Of a DNA stretch of 46,263 bases, positions 7,594-17,097 are shown one piece after another. The stretch covers positions 1 to 46,263 of IMG/VR virus record IMGVR_UViG_3300042731_004634. One strand, given 5' to 3'. A program made the translations under genes and the position numbers. Below the pieces are notes generated by a model. That model had not been told where the DNA came from and did not search any database. It saw only the letters and a list, made by a program, of their open reading frames with translations. Position 1 is the stretch's first letter, and every line of letters starts with the position of its first letter. The DNA comes from a virus.

Positions 7594-10067
7594 TGGCTGT
7601 TTATGTTGGCGCTGTTAGGGGCCGTTTTATTATTGATGATTCAGATTTTGAAGAAGCTTCGAAAAGAAGTATTAAAACATCAAAAAAGGTTGAAAAATCT
7701 TTTGGTGGGATGACATCATCTTTGTTCACGGCTCAGTTAGCCTTTGACGCATTCAAGAAAGTTGTACAAGTAGCAAGTCAAGTAATTCAAAAAGGCATTA
7801 ACAGCGCAATATCTTACCAGGAAACGCTTAATAAATTTAAAGTTGTTTTCGGCGATGGAAATAAAGCGATCGATTCTGCAAATCAGGCATTAAAAAACCT
7901 TACAAGAAATTACGGATTAACAAAAAAATCAGCGACTGAAATGCTATCCAGCACCGGAGATCTTCTTACTGGATTAGGTTTCACAAAAGAAGAAGCAATC
8001 GGGCTTTCAGAGCAAGTACAAACATTGGCTGTTGACTTAACATCTTTTCAAAATGTTGAGGGTGGAGCTTCCAGGGCAAGTGAAGCTTTGACAAAAGCGA
8101 TTCTCGGTGAGACTGAAATGGCTAAGTCATTGGGTATAGTCGTACGTCAAAACACAAAAGAATTCAAGGCACAGGTAAGGCAGTTAGTTGAAACTAAGGG
8201 TATGACAGAAACACAGGCAAAAGCACAGCTTATATTATCGCAAGCTTATGCACAAAGTCAAAACGCTATTGGTGATTATGCAGCGACACAGAATTCACTT
8301 GCTAATATGCAAAAAAGACTTAAGGATGTAACTGACGATAATATAATGCAAATAGGATCGGTTTTTTTGCCTACCGTACAAAGAATAACACGAGCCTTTT
8401 TAGATGCTTCTATTGCAACAAATAATTTTTTGAATAATCAGAAAAATATAAATTCAATGATGGCTGGGATTGAAACTTTTGGAGCAATTGTCAAAGATCT
8501 TGCAATTTCAGGATTTGAAAAGCTAAAAGATACATTATCACCATTAACAATTCTTTTTGGCAAATCTGAAAAAAAAATAGGTTTTCTAAATAAGGCATTC
8601 ACAGTATTAAGTTATATTGTCAATGGCGTTTCAGCTTATATAAATATAAATCTAAAAATATGGAAACTTCTAATTACATTATGGGTTGATGTTATAAGAT
8701 CAGCAAAAAATGTCGGCGAGGCAATGGGTGTTATTATACAGGCCATTATTTCGGGTGATTGGGATAGTGTCCCGGGAAAGATGGCTAAAATAGGCGATTC
8801 ATTCAAATCTATGGGAATGGAAATAATTGATGTTGGAAAAGAAATCGGTCAAACGTCTGTAAACAGCATGAATAAATTAGTTAATGAATCGGGCCAGGGC
8901 CTTGATAAACTAAAAAAATTATATAATGATAAATACGCTGAAATAACTAATGTTGTAACAAATGAAACGGATAAAAGAAATAAAACTGAAATAGAAAAAG
9001 AACAACAAAATCTTGAAACAAAAAAGTCATTATTAGAACAATATAGAGAATTATATAAAAAGCAAAACGGAGAGCAGTTAAAAAACAGAGTTGATCATCT
9101 AAATAAATTAAGAGATGCAGCAATTAAAGCCGGTGAAGATGAAAAAAAAGCTACAAAAACAACAAGAGAAGAAATAGTAAAATTATATCAAGCAGCATTT
9201 CAAAAAATAGCGGCGTCTATATCATATTTTCTTAATCAAATTTCAAGTGCTTATCAATCAATATCCGAAGTAGTCGGGATGTTCTATGAGCAGGATTATA
9301 ACAATCTTGTCGCAGCGAATGAGGCAAAACTTGAAGAATTGCAAACGCAAAAAGAAAATGAGTTGTCATTGGTGCAAACAGATTATGAAGCAAAACTCGC
9401 GGAATTGCAATTACAAAGAGAAAGCCAGTTATTAACAGAAGAAGAATATAATGCAAGAAAAGCAATACTTGATGAAGAAAAGGCAAACAAAGAAGCGGCT
9501 ACCACAGCAATGATGGACGAAAAAATATCAAAGCAAAAAAAGAAAAATAAAGAAAAAGAAAACAAAGAGAAAAAAAGACAATTTGAAGCAAATAAAGCAA
9601 ATCAAATAGCGCAAGCCTGGATTAACTTTGCAATTGGAGCCATTGCAGCATATGTGGGAGCTTTTCAGGCCTTGGGTTGGATGCCGGTAGTAGGCCCTGC
9701 TCTTGCAATTGCCATGGGTACTGTTATGACTGGTCTATTGTTAGGGACAACAATTGCGCAAACAATTGCTATAAGCCAGCAAAAGTTCACGCCAGAAAAA
9801 TATATGGGCGGACGTGTAGATGCAGGAACAACTTACAGCGTTAATGAGAGAGGGCAGGAAATATTCACGCCTGGTGTCACCGGTTATATTTCACCAGCTT
9901 CTGTGACTGATAGAATAGTTGAAAATGTTCAAAATGAAAGCCAGGGAAAAACTGTTAATTATAATGTTTCATTTCGAGGTGCAAATATAACTGACAGAAT
10001 ATCATTGAAAAAGGCAACCGATTATGTGCTAAATAAATTACAAACAGATCTTGAAAGGGCTGGATAA
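7593..10067 (+). CDS. Tail tape measure protein
   Basis: 824 residues. The N-terminal third contains the TMP region (SYQETLNKFKVVFGDGNKAI... ATEMLSSTGDLLTGLGFTKEEA... LTSFQNVEGGASRASEAL), a familiar tape measure core. Residues about 470-690 are coiled coil rich in E, K, Q. A long hydrophobic stretch near 690-735 (alanine/glycine/valine) is the usual membrane-active segment. The C-terminus carries a YMGGRVDAGTTYSVNERGQEIF motif common in tape measures. It sets tail length; by rough rule the size predicts a tail near 120 nm. Confidence 0.93.
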   Translation: MAVYVGAVRGRFIIDDSDFEEASKRSIKTSKKVEKSFGGMTSSLFTAQLAFDAFKKVVQVASQVIQKGINSAISYQETLNKFKVVFGDGNKAIDSANQALKNLTRNYGLTKKSATEMLSSTGDLLTGLGFTKEEAIGLSEQVQTLAVDLTSFQNVEGGASRASEALTKAILGETEMAKSLGIVVRQNTKEFKAQVRQLVETKGMTETQAKAQLILSQAYAQSQNAIGDYAATQNSLANMQKRLKDVTDDNIMQIGSVFLPTVQRITRAFLDASIATNNFLNNQKNINSMMAGIETFGAIVKDLAISGFEKLKDTLSPLTILFGKSEKKIGFLNKAFTVLSYIVNGVSAYININLKIWKLLITLWVDVIRSAKNVGEAMGVIIQAIISGDWDSVPGKMAKIGDSFKSMGMEIIDVGKEIGQTSVNSMNKLVNESGQGLDKLKKLYNDKYAEITNVVTNETDKRNKTEIEKEQQNLETKKSLLEQYRELYKKQNGEQLKNRVDHLNKLRDAAIKAGEDEKKATKTTREEIVKLYQAAFQKIAASISYFLNQISSAYQSISEVVGMFYEQDYNNLVAANEAKLEELQTQKENELSLVQTDYEAKLAELQLQRESQLLTEEEYNARKAILDEEKANKEAATTAMMDEKISKQKKKNKEKENKEKKRQFEANKANQIAQAWINFAIGAIAAYVGAFQALGWMPVVGPALAIAMGTVMTGLLLGTTIAQTIAISQQKFTPEKYMGGRVDAGTTYSVNERGQEIFTPGVTGYISPASVTDRIVENVQNESQGKTVNYNVSFRGANITDRISLKKATDYVLNKLQTDLERAG

Positions 10068-10831
10068 TGGGGAGATGGACGTTAATGGATTTAGAAGGAA
10101 ACGAAAAAAACTTTCCTGATAAAACATTGTTTTTTTTAGAAGCTCAATTCAAAATAGATGCAGATTTCATTGAAAAATCTAATCGTGATGGTGCCGATAT
10201 TATAGGCCTTGATAGAGTTGAATCAAAAGAATTGCCTTTTCAATTTCAGGTATGGGGAAAAGAGCAGGATTTTAGAAAGAATCTTAATGAATTATTTTTT
10301 TGGTTTCGTAAAACCAAATATGTTATTGATACGGTAAATAAAATAAGAGCTAAGGTAAATATTTCAGAGCAATCATTGAAGTACATTATGGGAGGTTTTA
10401 ATCGGTTTTCTGACACGACTGTAAATTTTAAGATGCTATCCCCATATTGGGAAGATTCAGAGGAAACAGTAGAAAGCCTTTCATCAATTTCTACTGGTCA
10501 AATAGTTATTGAAAATGACGGATACGCACCGACTCCACCGATTTTTGAGATTGCAGCATTAGAGCCGACATCAAAATTTTCTATAATAATCCAGGAAACA
10601 ATCGAAGGAATTGCAATAAAAGATCTACAATTCGGAAATAACGGGTTAGATAATTATTATATTGATTGTGATGAAGGACTTGCTGAATTAGATAATAATA
10701 CTGATAGAAGCGAGTTTATCCGCGAAGGAACTGGCTTTTTTAATTTAATTGTCGGGACTAATACGCTTCTTATTTCAAGTAATGGTGAAATAGATGTTAC
10801 CGTGAGATACAGAAGAAGGTGGTGGTTATAA
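10067..10831 (+). CDS. Distal tail protein (Dit-like)
   Basis: 254 residues after the tape measure, overlapping both neighbours by one base. The N-terminal domain with LPFQFQVWGKEQDFRKNLNE (siphovirus tail component family) and a jelly-roll-like C-terminal half (PIFEIAALEPTSKFSIII... LLISSNGEIDVTVRYRRRWW) match Dit proteins forming the hub ring at the tail tip. The call rests on fold pattern and gene order. Confidence 0.75.
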   Translation: MGRWTLMDLEGNEKNFPDKTLFFLEAQFKIDADFIEKSNRDGADIIGLDRVESKELPFQFQVWGKEQDFRKNLNELFFWFRKTKYVIDTVNKIRAKVNISEQSLKYIMGGFNRFSDTTVNFKMLSPYWEDSEETVESLSSISTGQIVIENDGYAPTPPIFEIAALEPTSKFSIIIQETIEGIAIKDLQFGNNGLDNYYIDCDEGLAELDNNTDRSEFIREGTGFFNLIVGTNTLLISSNGEIDVTVRYRRRWWL

Positions 10832-12534
10832 TGGCACTGAAAGGGTTAGTATTAGGAAACGGTACTTATGGACGTGGAGTGCTAAGAGGCACTTATGAAT
10901 ATATACCAGAAGATATTATTATATTAGATGAAAATATAAAAATCGGGTTTTATTCTATATTAGGCGCTTATATTGGATCAATAACAAATCAAAATGATAA
11001 TTGCGGTTATATTCTGCTGAAAATGAAAGCCAAACGATATGGCGGATTAGACTCATTTGAATTTGATTTATCAAAACTTCCTAACTTTACTTTTTTTAAT
11101 CAGATGCTATGTAGATTTTTTATTAACGGAATTCATTGGTATACAGGTGAATTATCCTACAAGTCAGATCAGGGTGAAAGAAATCCAATCAAAAAGTTTA
11201 CCGGAGATGGATATACAAAATATTTTAAGAATATTAAAATTAAAACAACTTATACAAATAAAACAATTAAAGAAATAATTGAAGATGTATTAACAAATTA
11301 TATAATAACAGATACTCCTATTTCTTTCAATTCAGCTGACATCATACCGTATGATTATACGGTAAGCCAGATTGAATTCAACAATAAATCTATATTAGAT
11401 ATTATGAATACATTAGTTGAATTAAGTAATCAAAATTATACAAATCAAAAATACTATTATTATATTGATGAAAATATATTCTTCCATTTTGAGCAGCTTT
11501 CAAACGACATAAAAAAAGGATTTTTTGAAGGGTTTCAATTCAATAATCCTAAACCAAAAACAAACGATAAAAAAGTAGTTAATGAAATAGATATTTTTCG
11601 CAACAAATCAGATAGTCAGGAAAATGAATTTATATCAAGAATTATAGATGCTGAAAGTCAAGATAAGTATGGTATTCGACATGAAGATCTTAATTATAAT
11701 GACTTTGCAGATAAGAATACATGTGAAAAAATAGCCAGGGCAAGGATTGAGAGATTCAAAGAAGAAATTATTGAAATTAAAACACCAAATTTGTTAATCA
11801 ATGATAAATTAGATTTCGGATTATATAAAGTCGCGACAAGGAAGCAAAATTATATTATAAATATATCAGACTTTGCAGATTTCGCAGATTGGAATAAATT
11901 CGCTAATTATACAACATTGACAATTGATGATACGGAAGCATTAAGCGGAAAAAAAAGCATGAAAATAGAAACAACAGCCGGCAGTAATACTGAATATATA
12001 GAAAAAGTTTTAGACGAAGCTTTATTTTTTCCAAAAAAAATGTATTTGTATTTGAAGCAAAACTCAATAGGAAGTTATATTTTTATCCAGGCTATTGATG
12101 AAGACGGTAATGTAGTCGGATCGGGTCAGGTTTCGCCGGCTTATATTCTACTAGAATCAGGCGGATATATCTTGTTGGAATCAGGTGGACGGATAGAATT
12201 AGAATCTAATCAAAATACGTTGGGTGTTGATGTGATGATAATAGGAACCTGGTATAGATATGGATTTGACATTTCAGCATTAACAAATGTAAAAAAAATA
12301 AAAATTATTTTTTCAACAAACGAAAATATTACTTTCTGGCTTGATAGGCTTGAAATAGAGGCGGATATTTGGAAACACAATAAAATATTACTTGATGAAA
12401 TTGAATATACATTCGGGCGTACAGGCATGACAGCAGATGCAGTTTTCGGCGAAAAAAATCCTACAATAACAGATACGCTAAAAGAACTTAACGATAAAAA
12501 TACATTTATAAAAGAAATATTTAATAAGAGGTAA
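10831..12534 (+). CDS. Tail-tip / Tal-like baseplate protein
   Basis: 567 residues. ATG 10831 has AAGGTGGT upstream; an in-frame GTG at 10819 is rejected. The first ~350 residues resemble gp27-like tail-tip domains (KYFKNIKIKTTYTNKTIKEI, YYYIDENIFFHFEQL). A C-terminal carbohydrate-binding-like module follows (ESMKIETTAGSN-type strands), interrupted by a doubled ILLESGGYILLESGG repeat seen in many phage adhesins. No peptidase motif is evident. Anchors the following spike or fibre. Confidence 0.75.
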   Translation: MALKGLVLGNGTYGRGVLRGTYEYIPEDIIILDENIKIGFYSILGAYIGSITNQNDNCGYILLKMKAKRYGGLDSFEFDLSKLPNFTFFNQMLCRFFINGIHWYTGELSYKSDQGERNPIKKFTGDGYTKYFKNIKIKTTYTNKTIKEIIEDVLTNYIITDTPISFNSADIIPYDYTVSQIEFNNKSILDIMNTLVELSNQNYTNQKYYYYIDENIFFHFEQLSNDIKKGFFEGFQFNNPKPKTNDKKVVNEIDIFRNKSDSQENEFISRIIDAESQDKYGIRHEDLNYNDFADKNTCEKIARARIERFKEEIIEIKTPNLLINDKLDFGLYKVATRKQNYIINISDFADFADWNKFANYTTLTIDDTEALSGKKSMKIETTAGSNTEYIEKVLDEALFFPKKMYLYLKQNSIGSYIFIQAIDEDGNVVGSGQVSPAYILLESGGYILLESGGRIELESNQNTLGVDVMIIGTWYRYGFDISALTNVKKIKIIFSTNENITFWLDRLEIEADIWKHNKILLDEIEYTFGRTGMTADAVFGEKNPTITDTLKELNDKNTFIKEIFNKR

Positions 12535-12539
12535 AAAAA

Positions 12540-13856
12540 ATGTTCAATTATGATGATATTGCAGATGATAGATACAACCCACACAAACCAGCAGGTCAAC
12601 GGGAAAGTCCAAAAGCCATCGGTTATGGATCAAATCCAACCGAAAAATATACAATTGATAGTAAAGGTCAAATTTCATTATATGAATATATAAAAGAACT
12701 TAATCCCACAAAAACATATGCAAAAGATCTTACAACTGGGGAAGTATTATCGGAAACACCATCATCAAACCCATCCAAAAATCAATTTTGCCCCTGTTAT
12801 GATGAGAGGGGAAACGGAATTGTTCAGTTCCATTCAAGCCGTATAGGACATACAGTTGAGATGAAATATTATGGTACCGGTACAAGACCGCAACGAAGCA
12901 CGTTGAAATTTTCAATATTAGGATCTGGATATACAAAAGTGGTTGCAAGTTCTGACAGTGCAACGGGAAGCCAGGAAATAGCAGACGAAATTATATTAAC
13001 AACAGAAGATGCAGGAGCAAAAATAAAATCTCTATGTGCACAACTCAATGCAATTGGAGGGGGAAAAATAAAAATATTAGAAGGTACTTACAGTTGTAAA
13101 ACAGGAATAACCATGTCAGATTTTGTTGACATTGATGGTTCAGGGTATGGAACTGTCTTAAAAAGAGCTGGTAATAATACGTATATAATAGAAATGAATC
13201 CTTTTTGCAAAGTTAGTAATTTACGGATCGACGGCAACAAATCATTATATACAGGGGCAGGAATTAGTAATATATTTTACACTTCTCATATTGACAATGT
13301 ATGGGTGCATGATTGTAATTCATCAAATTTTCAAATTTGTTACAATGTTTCTTCATGTTATTCCTGGAATAGTAACAGTCTAGGGTTTAATGGTTCAAAA
13401 ATGATTACAAATTGTTATTCATATAATAATAGCAGTGACGGGTTTTATGATTGTTTTCAGGTTTCAAATTGCTATGCATATAATAACGGTCGATACGGAT
13501 TTAATGAAAATAATAACATTTCTTCGAGTTATGCATATCAAAACACAGATTCCGGTTTCTATAAATGCTATGAAATTTCAGCAAATTATTCATATTCAAA
13601 TTCAGGAAGCGGATTTGAACAATGCTATGAAATTTCAGCTAGTCGGGCAACTTCAAATAGTGTTGACGGATTTTTGGATAGTGAAAACATCACTAGTTGT
13701 AAATCGGTTGTTAATACTGGGAACGGATTTAATGGTTGTAAGGCCATGGGCTTTAATTATTCTACCGCAAACGGAACAAATTATAATAATTGTTTCGCTG
13801 ATAGAGCCGGACTTAATGCAGTAGATGACACAGCAGCCGGCGGGTATAACGGGTAA
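12540..13856 (+). CDS. Right-handed beta-helix tail spike
   Basis: 438 residues; AGAGGT precedes ATG 12540. Residues 1-150 form an attachment domain. From about 160 a pectate-lyase-like opening appears (INAIGGGKIKILEGTY-type, DFVDIDGSGYGTVLKR), then 10 or more ~22-residue coils of the form (I/V)xxCYxYNNxxxGFxxC. Aromatic and asparagine stacks are expected in a parallel beta-helix that binds or cleaves surface polysaccharide. No catalytic residues can be assigned. Repeats are also visible in DNA, so the region can expand or contract by recombination. Confidence 0.85.
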   Translation: MFNYDDIADDRYNPHKPAGQRESPKAIGYGSNPTEKYTIDSKGQISLYEYIKELNPTKTYAKDLTTGEVLSETPSSNPSKNQFCPCYDERGNGIVQFHSSRIGHTVEMKYYGTGTRPQRSTLKFSILGSGYTKVVASSDSATGSQEIADEIILTTEDAGAKIKSLCAQLNAIGGGKIKILEGTYSCKTGITMSDFVDIDGSGYGTVLKRAGNNTYIIEMNPFCKVSNLRIDGNKSLYTGAGISNIFYTSHIDNVWVHDCNSSNFQICYNVSSCYSWNSNSLGFNGSKMITNCYSYNNSSDGFYDCFQVSNCYAYNNGRYGFNENNNISSSYAYQNTDSGFYKCYEISANYSYSNSGSGFEQCYEISASRATSNSVDGFLDSENITSCKSVVNTGNGFNGCKAMGFNYSTANGTNYNNCFADRAGLNAVDDTAAGGYNG

Positions 13857-13869
13857 GGAGTTATAATAA

Positions 13870-14865
13870 ATGGCAAAAGAAAATAAAAAATATAGTGAAT
13901 TTACAATTGTTAAAAAAAATGACGAAATATATTTCCCAGGTCTATACAATAACGATAACGTAAGGGTAAAATCCGATGAAATGGGAAGAAAAGGAATTCA
14001 AGCATTATCCGCAAGCGGAACAATAAATAAACAATTAGTCGAAATAGATGCCTCTGTAACAAGAGTTATTGCAACATTACCGGATCGTGAGACATGGCTT
14101 GGAAAAAATATATATATTAAAAATAAAGAGATTGGGATTGGTCTTATTCAAAGATCAGGAACGGATGTTATTGGCGAAGGTTCAAAGACTTCAATTCCGC
14201 TTTATTGGGAAGGTGATTATTTAGAACTTTTTGCTGGATCTACTCGGTGGGAAATTAAATCAGGGAAAAGTAAAATTTGTGGCAGTCATAGGAACTCATC
14301 TGATTATACAGGAATTGATCTTGCAAGCATAATAGAAGTTGATATAGATGGCGGATCTTCACCGAGTCTAGGTTTTGAGATTGGTGAAATTGCGAGAGAA
14401 TCAGTGAGCGGATTTGATGCAAGGATATATGATATAACAGATAATGGTGATGGTACGGGTACATTATGGCTATATGATTGTGATGGAAATTTGACAGATG
14501 GAAGATCATTAACAGGACAAAATTCAGGGGCTTCTGCGGATGTTAATGAAGGATCAGGGACAACAAAAAATTTATCGACTATATTCAAATATAATTTAGG
14601 CGAATATCTAAGCGATGGGAATCTTAGTCATATAATGTATATTTCAAGCGATGGAACAAAAGATAATGACTTTGAAATAGTTGGCGGGGTGCAGGATAAT
14701 ACAATAGCGAAAGGATTAACTGTACATCAGGTTGATGCTGATAATTTACGGACTCCATTTGGCACGTCAGGTTATACAATAATTACCACAGCAGGGGCAA
14801 TTCAAAATATGAATGGTTTAGATTATTTCTTTCTGGATTGCGTAATATGGAAATATGGAGGTTAA
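13870..14865 (+). CDS. Tail fibre / receptor-binding accessory protein
   Basis: 331 residues, AAGGAG upstream. Beta-rich, with a glycine/serine/aspartate-rich middle (DITDNGDGTGTLWLYDCDG) and phage-fibre-like phrases (IYIKNKEIGIGLIQRSGTDVI). It probably forms trimers next to the beta-helix spike. No chaperone or enzymatic domain recognised. Confidence 0.65.
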   Translation: MAKENKKYSEFTIVKKNDEIYFPGLYNNDNVRVKSDEMGRKGIQALSASGTINKQLVEIDASVTRVIATLPDRETWLGKNIYIKNKEIGIGLIQRSGTDVIGEGSKTSIPLYWEGDYLELFAGSTRWEIKSGKSKICGSHRNSSDYTGIDLASIIEVDIDGGSSPSLGFEIGEIARESVSGFDARIYDITDNGDGTGTLWLYDCDGNLTDGRSLTGQNSGASADVNEGSGTTKNLSTIFKYNLGEYLSDGNLSHIMYISSDGTKDNDFEIVGGVQDNTIAKGLTVHQVDADNLRTPFGTSGYTIITTAGAIQNMNGLDYFFLDCVIWKYGG

Positions 14866-14867
14866 GA

Positions 14868-15227
14868 ATGGATGATAGATTAGTATTAGTAGATAATGGG
14901 AATGTGATTAGTTATGGACTACGTGATTATTCAAAAGAATTAGAAAAAAATCCAGGCTATAAAACAATAAAATTAAAAGATTTTGGATGGAATCTTATTA
15001 TAAAAAGAGGCGGGGAGTATGTAAAATTAAAATCAGAAAATGAAATATTAAATAATGATGTAGTTTGTGTTAAGAAAAAAAATAAAATAATTGTATATCG
15101 TGGTGGCGCGGAAATGCAGATTAAAAACGATCAATTAAATCCGAAAACAGATCATGTGATAAGACCACTATCAAAGTCAGAAATTCAAAATAATAATGGT
15201 AAAGTTAAAATAAAGGACAAAAAATGA
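14868..15227 (+). CDS. Hypothetical structural-operon protein
   Basis: 119 residues. ATG 14868 has GGAGG upstream and is preferred to an in-frame ATG at 14838 inside the previous gene. The N-terminus DDRLVLVDNGNVISYG and a lysine-rich tail are all that stand out. It lies between fibre and lysis genes, so it may be a small fibre-associated protein. Confidence 0.6.
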   Translation: MDDRLVLVDNGNVISYGLRDYSKELEKNPGYKTIKLKDFGWNLIIKRGGEYVKLKSENEILNNDVVCVKKKNKIIVYRGGAEMQIKNDQLNPKTDHVIRPLSKSEIQNNNGKVKIKDKK

Positions 15228-15721
15228 GTGAAGAAAAAATAAAAGATATTACAGTAGAACTGATATATGACAATATAAAAAATTTGCATCAAGATGTAAA
15301 AGATTTCAGAAAAGACGCAGAAATTAAATTAAATAATACCCGGACAATAATAAAAAAAGAAGTAAAATTACGATTTGATACACTTAAAGATAATGTTAAC
15401 GAATTGAAAAATCGGTTTGATAAATTAGAAGAAAAAAACGAGATCTTACAAAATCATCAATTTCAAATAGACAAGTTAAACAAAGATGTTAATACACTAA
15501 GTTCTGAATTTAAGAATGATATAAGGTTAATAAATAAAGTTCTTGAAACACATCTTGAAAAACATCAAGAGGAAGAACCTAAAAAAGCTGTAAATAAGTT
15601 TAAGCTTGTTTTGATCTGGTCGTTTTTTGGATTGTTGAGTACGACATTTGTAATAACAATGGTAGGTATAATTTTAAGTAATTTTCAAAAAATAATTTTA
15701 TTTATATCTAATTTATTTTAA
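15224..15721 (+). CDS. Coiled-coil protein with C-terminal membrane helix (XhlA-like)
   Basis: 165 residues, start overlapping the previous stop. Residues about 10-115 are heptad-rich coiled coil (LRFDTLKDNVNELKNRFDKL). Two hydrophobic segments at about 127-150 and 153-163 anchor the C-terminus. This is the layout of XhlA-type lysis accessory proteins found next to holin and amidase genes. Function inferred from architecture and neighbourhood. Confidence 0.65.
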   Translation: MSEEKIKDITVELIYDNIKNLHQDVKDFRKDAEIKLNNTRTIIKKEVKLRFDTLKDNVNELKNRFDKLEEKNEILQNHQFQIDKLNKDVNTLSSEFKNDIRLINKVLETHLEKHQEEEPKKAVNKFKLVLIWSFFGLLSTTFVITMVGIILSNFQKIILFISNLF

Positions 15722-15733
15722 TAAGGAATAAAA

Positions 15734-15910
15734 ATGAAAAAAAGAACAAAGTTATTATATATTTTAATTATTATTTTAATAATATTATTTTTTATTTTAT
15801 CGACTATCGTATTTAACAAATTTTTTGGGGCGCTATTTGGATTTTTATTTTTAACTTCCGTGGGTTTATTTTTATTTATGGTTTATTTAAAATTAAATGA
15901 CAAATTATAG
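15734..15910 (+). CDS. Small two-helix membrane protein
   Basis: 58 residues (MKKRTKLLYILIIILI...), with AAGGA before ATG 15734. It has a basic N-terminus, a transmembrane helix at about 8-27 and another at about 31-52. In a lysis cassette this is a candidate second holin or antiholin. Too short and hydrophobic for family assignment. Confidence 0.65.
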   Translation: MKKRTKLLYILIIILIILFFILSTIVFNKFFGALFGFLFLTSVGLFLFMVYLKLNDKL

Positions 15911-15920
15911 GAGAAAAAAA

Positions 15921-16559
15921 ATGAATATAAAAAAAGAATTATTGACTGTAAATCCTTATTCCAGGCCCAGTTACGAACTATTACAGGTCAATGGAATAAT
16001 TGTACATTGGGTTGCAAATCCAGGAACCTCAGCAATAGCAAATCGAAATTATTTTGAAAATAGAAAGTTTGGCCGAGTTGTTTGTAAGGATTGTGGAAAA
16101 GAAGTATACGGATATGAATTATTTTTTGATAGTTTCAATTGGCGATGTCGTGCTTGTAATTCTTATAATCTAACTTATAAGACCTGGAAAAACTTTGTAT
16201 CAACTCATTATATAATCGGCCAGGAAGGCGAAATAATTCAGAACATTCCGCTTAATGAAATGACATACCATACGGGTCGAATAACGAATAAGGAAACGAT
16301 GAAAATTTTAGGTCGTAGTCCAAACAAAAATACTATTGGTATTGAATGCTGTCATATTGATATGGAAGGCAGAATGCAGACAGAGACTTATAATTCATTA
16401 GTTGAATTAGTTGTTTATTTATTGAAAAAATATAATTTAGATCCTATAAAAAATCTATTTCTTCACTGGCATATATACGGCAAATTATGTCATAAGTGGT
16501 TTGTTAATAATCCAGATGAATGGATCAAATTTAAAAAAATAGTAAAGGAAAGGATATAA
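15921..16559 (+). CDS. Endolysin: N-acetylmuramoyl-L-alanine amidase with inserted zinc ribbon
   Basis: 212 residues; ATG 15921 follows AGGAG. Amidase_2 (T7 lysozyme) catalytic residues are visible: zinc ligands H29 (IIVHW), H182 (LHWH) and C190, catalytic Y97 (THYIIG) and K188, with the H182-K188-C190 spacing as in T7 lysozyme. Between the first helix (NRNYFENRK) and THYIIG lies an extra segment, residues about 52-92, with C55-x2-C58 and C76-x2-C79, a zinc-ribbon insertion the family does not normally have. No signal peptide, so release depends on the holin. Cleaves the amide between MurNAc and L-Ala. Confidence 0.92.
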   Translation: MNIKKELLTVNPYSRPSYELLQVNGIIVHWVANPGTSAIANRNYFENRKFGRVVCKDCGKEVYGYELFFDSFNWRCRACNSYNLTYKTWKNFVSTHYIIGQEGEIIQNIPLNEMTYHTGRITNKETMKILGRSPNKNTIGIECCHIDMEGRMQTETYNSLVELVVYLLKKYNLDPIKNLFLHWHIYGKLCHKWFVNNPDEWIKFKKIVKERI

Positions 16560-16562
16560 AAA

Positions 16563-16877
16563 ATGGAAATATTAAACATTTTACAGGATTATGGAATTTT
16601 AAATATCGCTGTCATATTTGCGATAATTGGGTTAATTTCAAAATTAAGAACTCAGTTTTTGGATAATATTTTGAATAAGATTTCTAAAAAATGGTTAAGA
16701 TGGATTATTTTAACATTGATTGCATTAACTTTAAGTTTTGGATTTACTGTTTTGAATTTTATTGCAAAATTTTCTATCCAGGAATATCTAAAACAAGCTT
16801 GTTTAAATTGGGTGTTTGCCTGGGTATTTCATGACACTGTGAAAAATTTATTTTTCAGGAATGAAAACAATGGATAA
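16563..16877 (+). CDS. Holin
   Basis: 104 residues. Transmembrane helices at about 12-26 and 46-66, and a further hydrophobic segment at 78-92 (ACLNWVFAWVFHDTVKNL). The pattern of two long helices, an amphipathic third and a charged tail right after the amidase is typical of phage holins. Confidence 0.75.
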   Translation: MEILNILQDYGILNIAVIFAIIGLISKLRTQFLDNILNKISKKWLRWIILTLIALTLSFGFTVLNFIAKFSIQEYLKQACLNWVFAWVFHDTVKNLFFRNENNG

Positions 16878-17097
16878 AATTATAAAAATATTAAAGATAA
16901 TAGGTATAATTATTTTAATTATTTTTTCAGCAATTGGATTTGTATTTTTGATTGTTTTGTTTTCAAAAAAAGATAGTAAAATGTTAAATGATTATACAAA
17001 AAAATTAAACAAATTATTACAGGAGAAAAAAGAAAATGAAGAAAATATTCATAATTCTAATTATGATGATTATAATAATAATGGGACTTCAAAGTAA
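16870..17097 (+). CDS. Membrane-anchored lysis accessory protein (possible i-spanin-like)
   Basis: 75 residues from ATG 16870; the in-frame ATG 16861 sits too close to its AGGA. A transmembrane helix at about 9-34 is followed by a hydrophilic K/E/N-rich domain with helical potential. The next gene starts inside its 3' end in another frame. N-terminal anchor plus embedded gene resembles Rz/Rz1 spanin pairs, but no further motif supports this. Confidence 0.55.
   Translation: MDKIIKILKIIGIIILIIFSAIGFVFLIVLFSKKDSKMLNDYTKKLNKLLQEKKENEENIHNSNYDDYNNNGTSK

Noticed and set aside
13435-13824. + strand frame of 129 codons inside the spike gene in another frame, and similar + shadows at 11057 and 31199
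   Set aside because: Fully inside strongly supported genes with no ribosome site.
12540-13856. Diversity-generating retroelement target at the spike gene
   Set aside because: No reverse transcriptase or template repeat anywhere in the window; the repeats are beta-helix coils.
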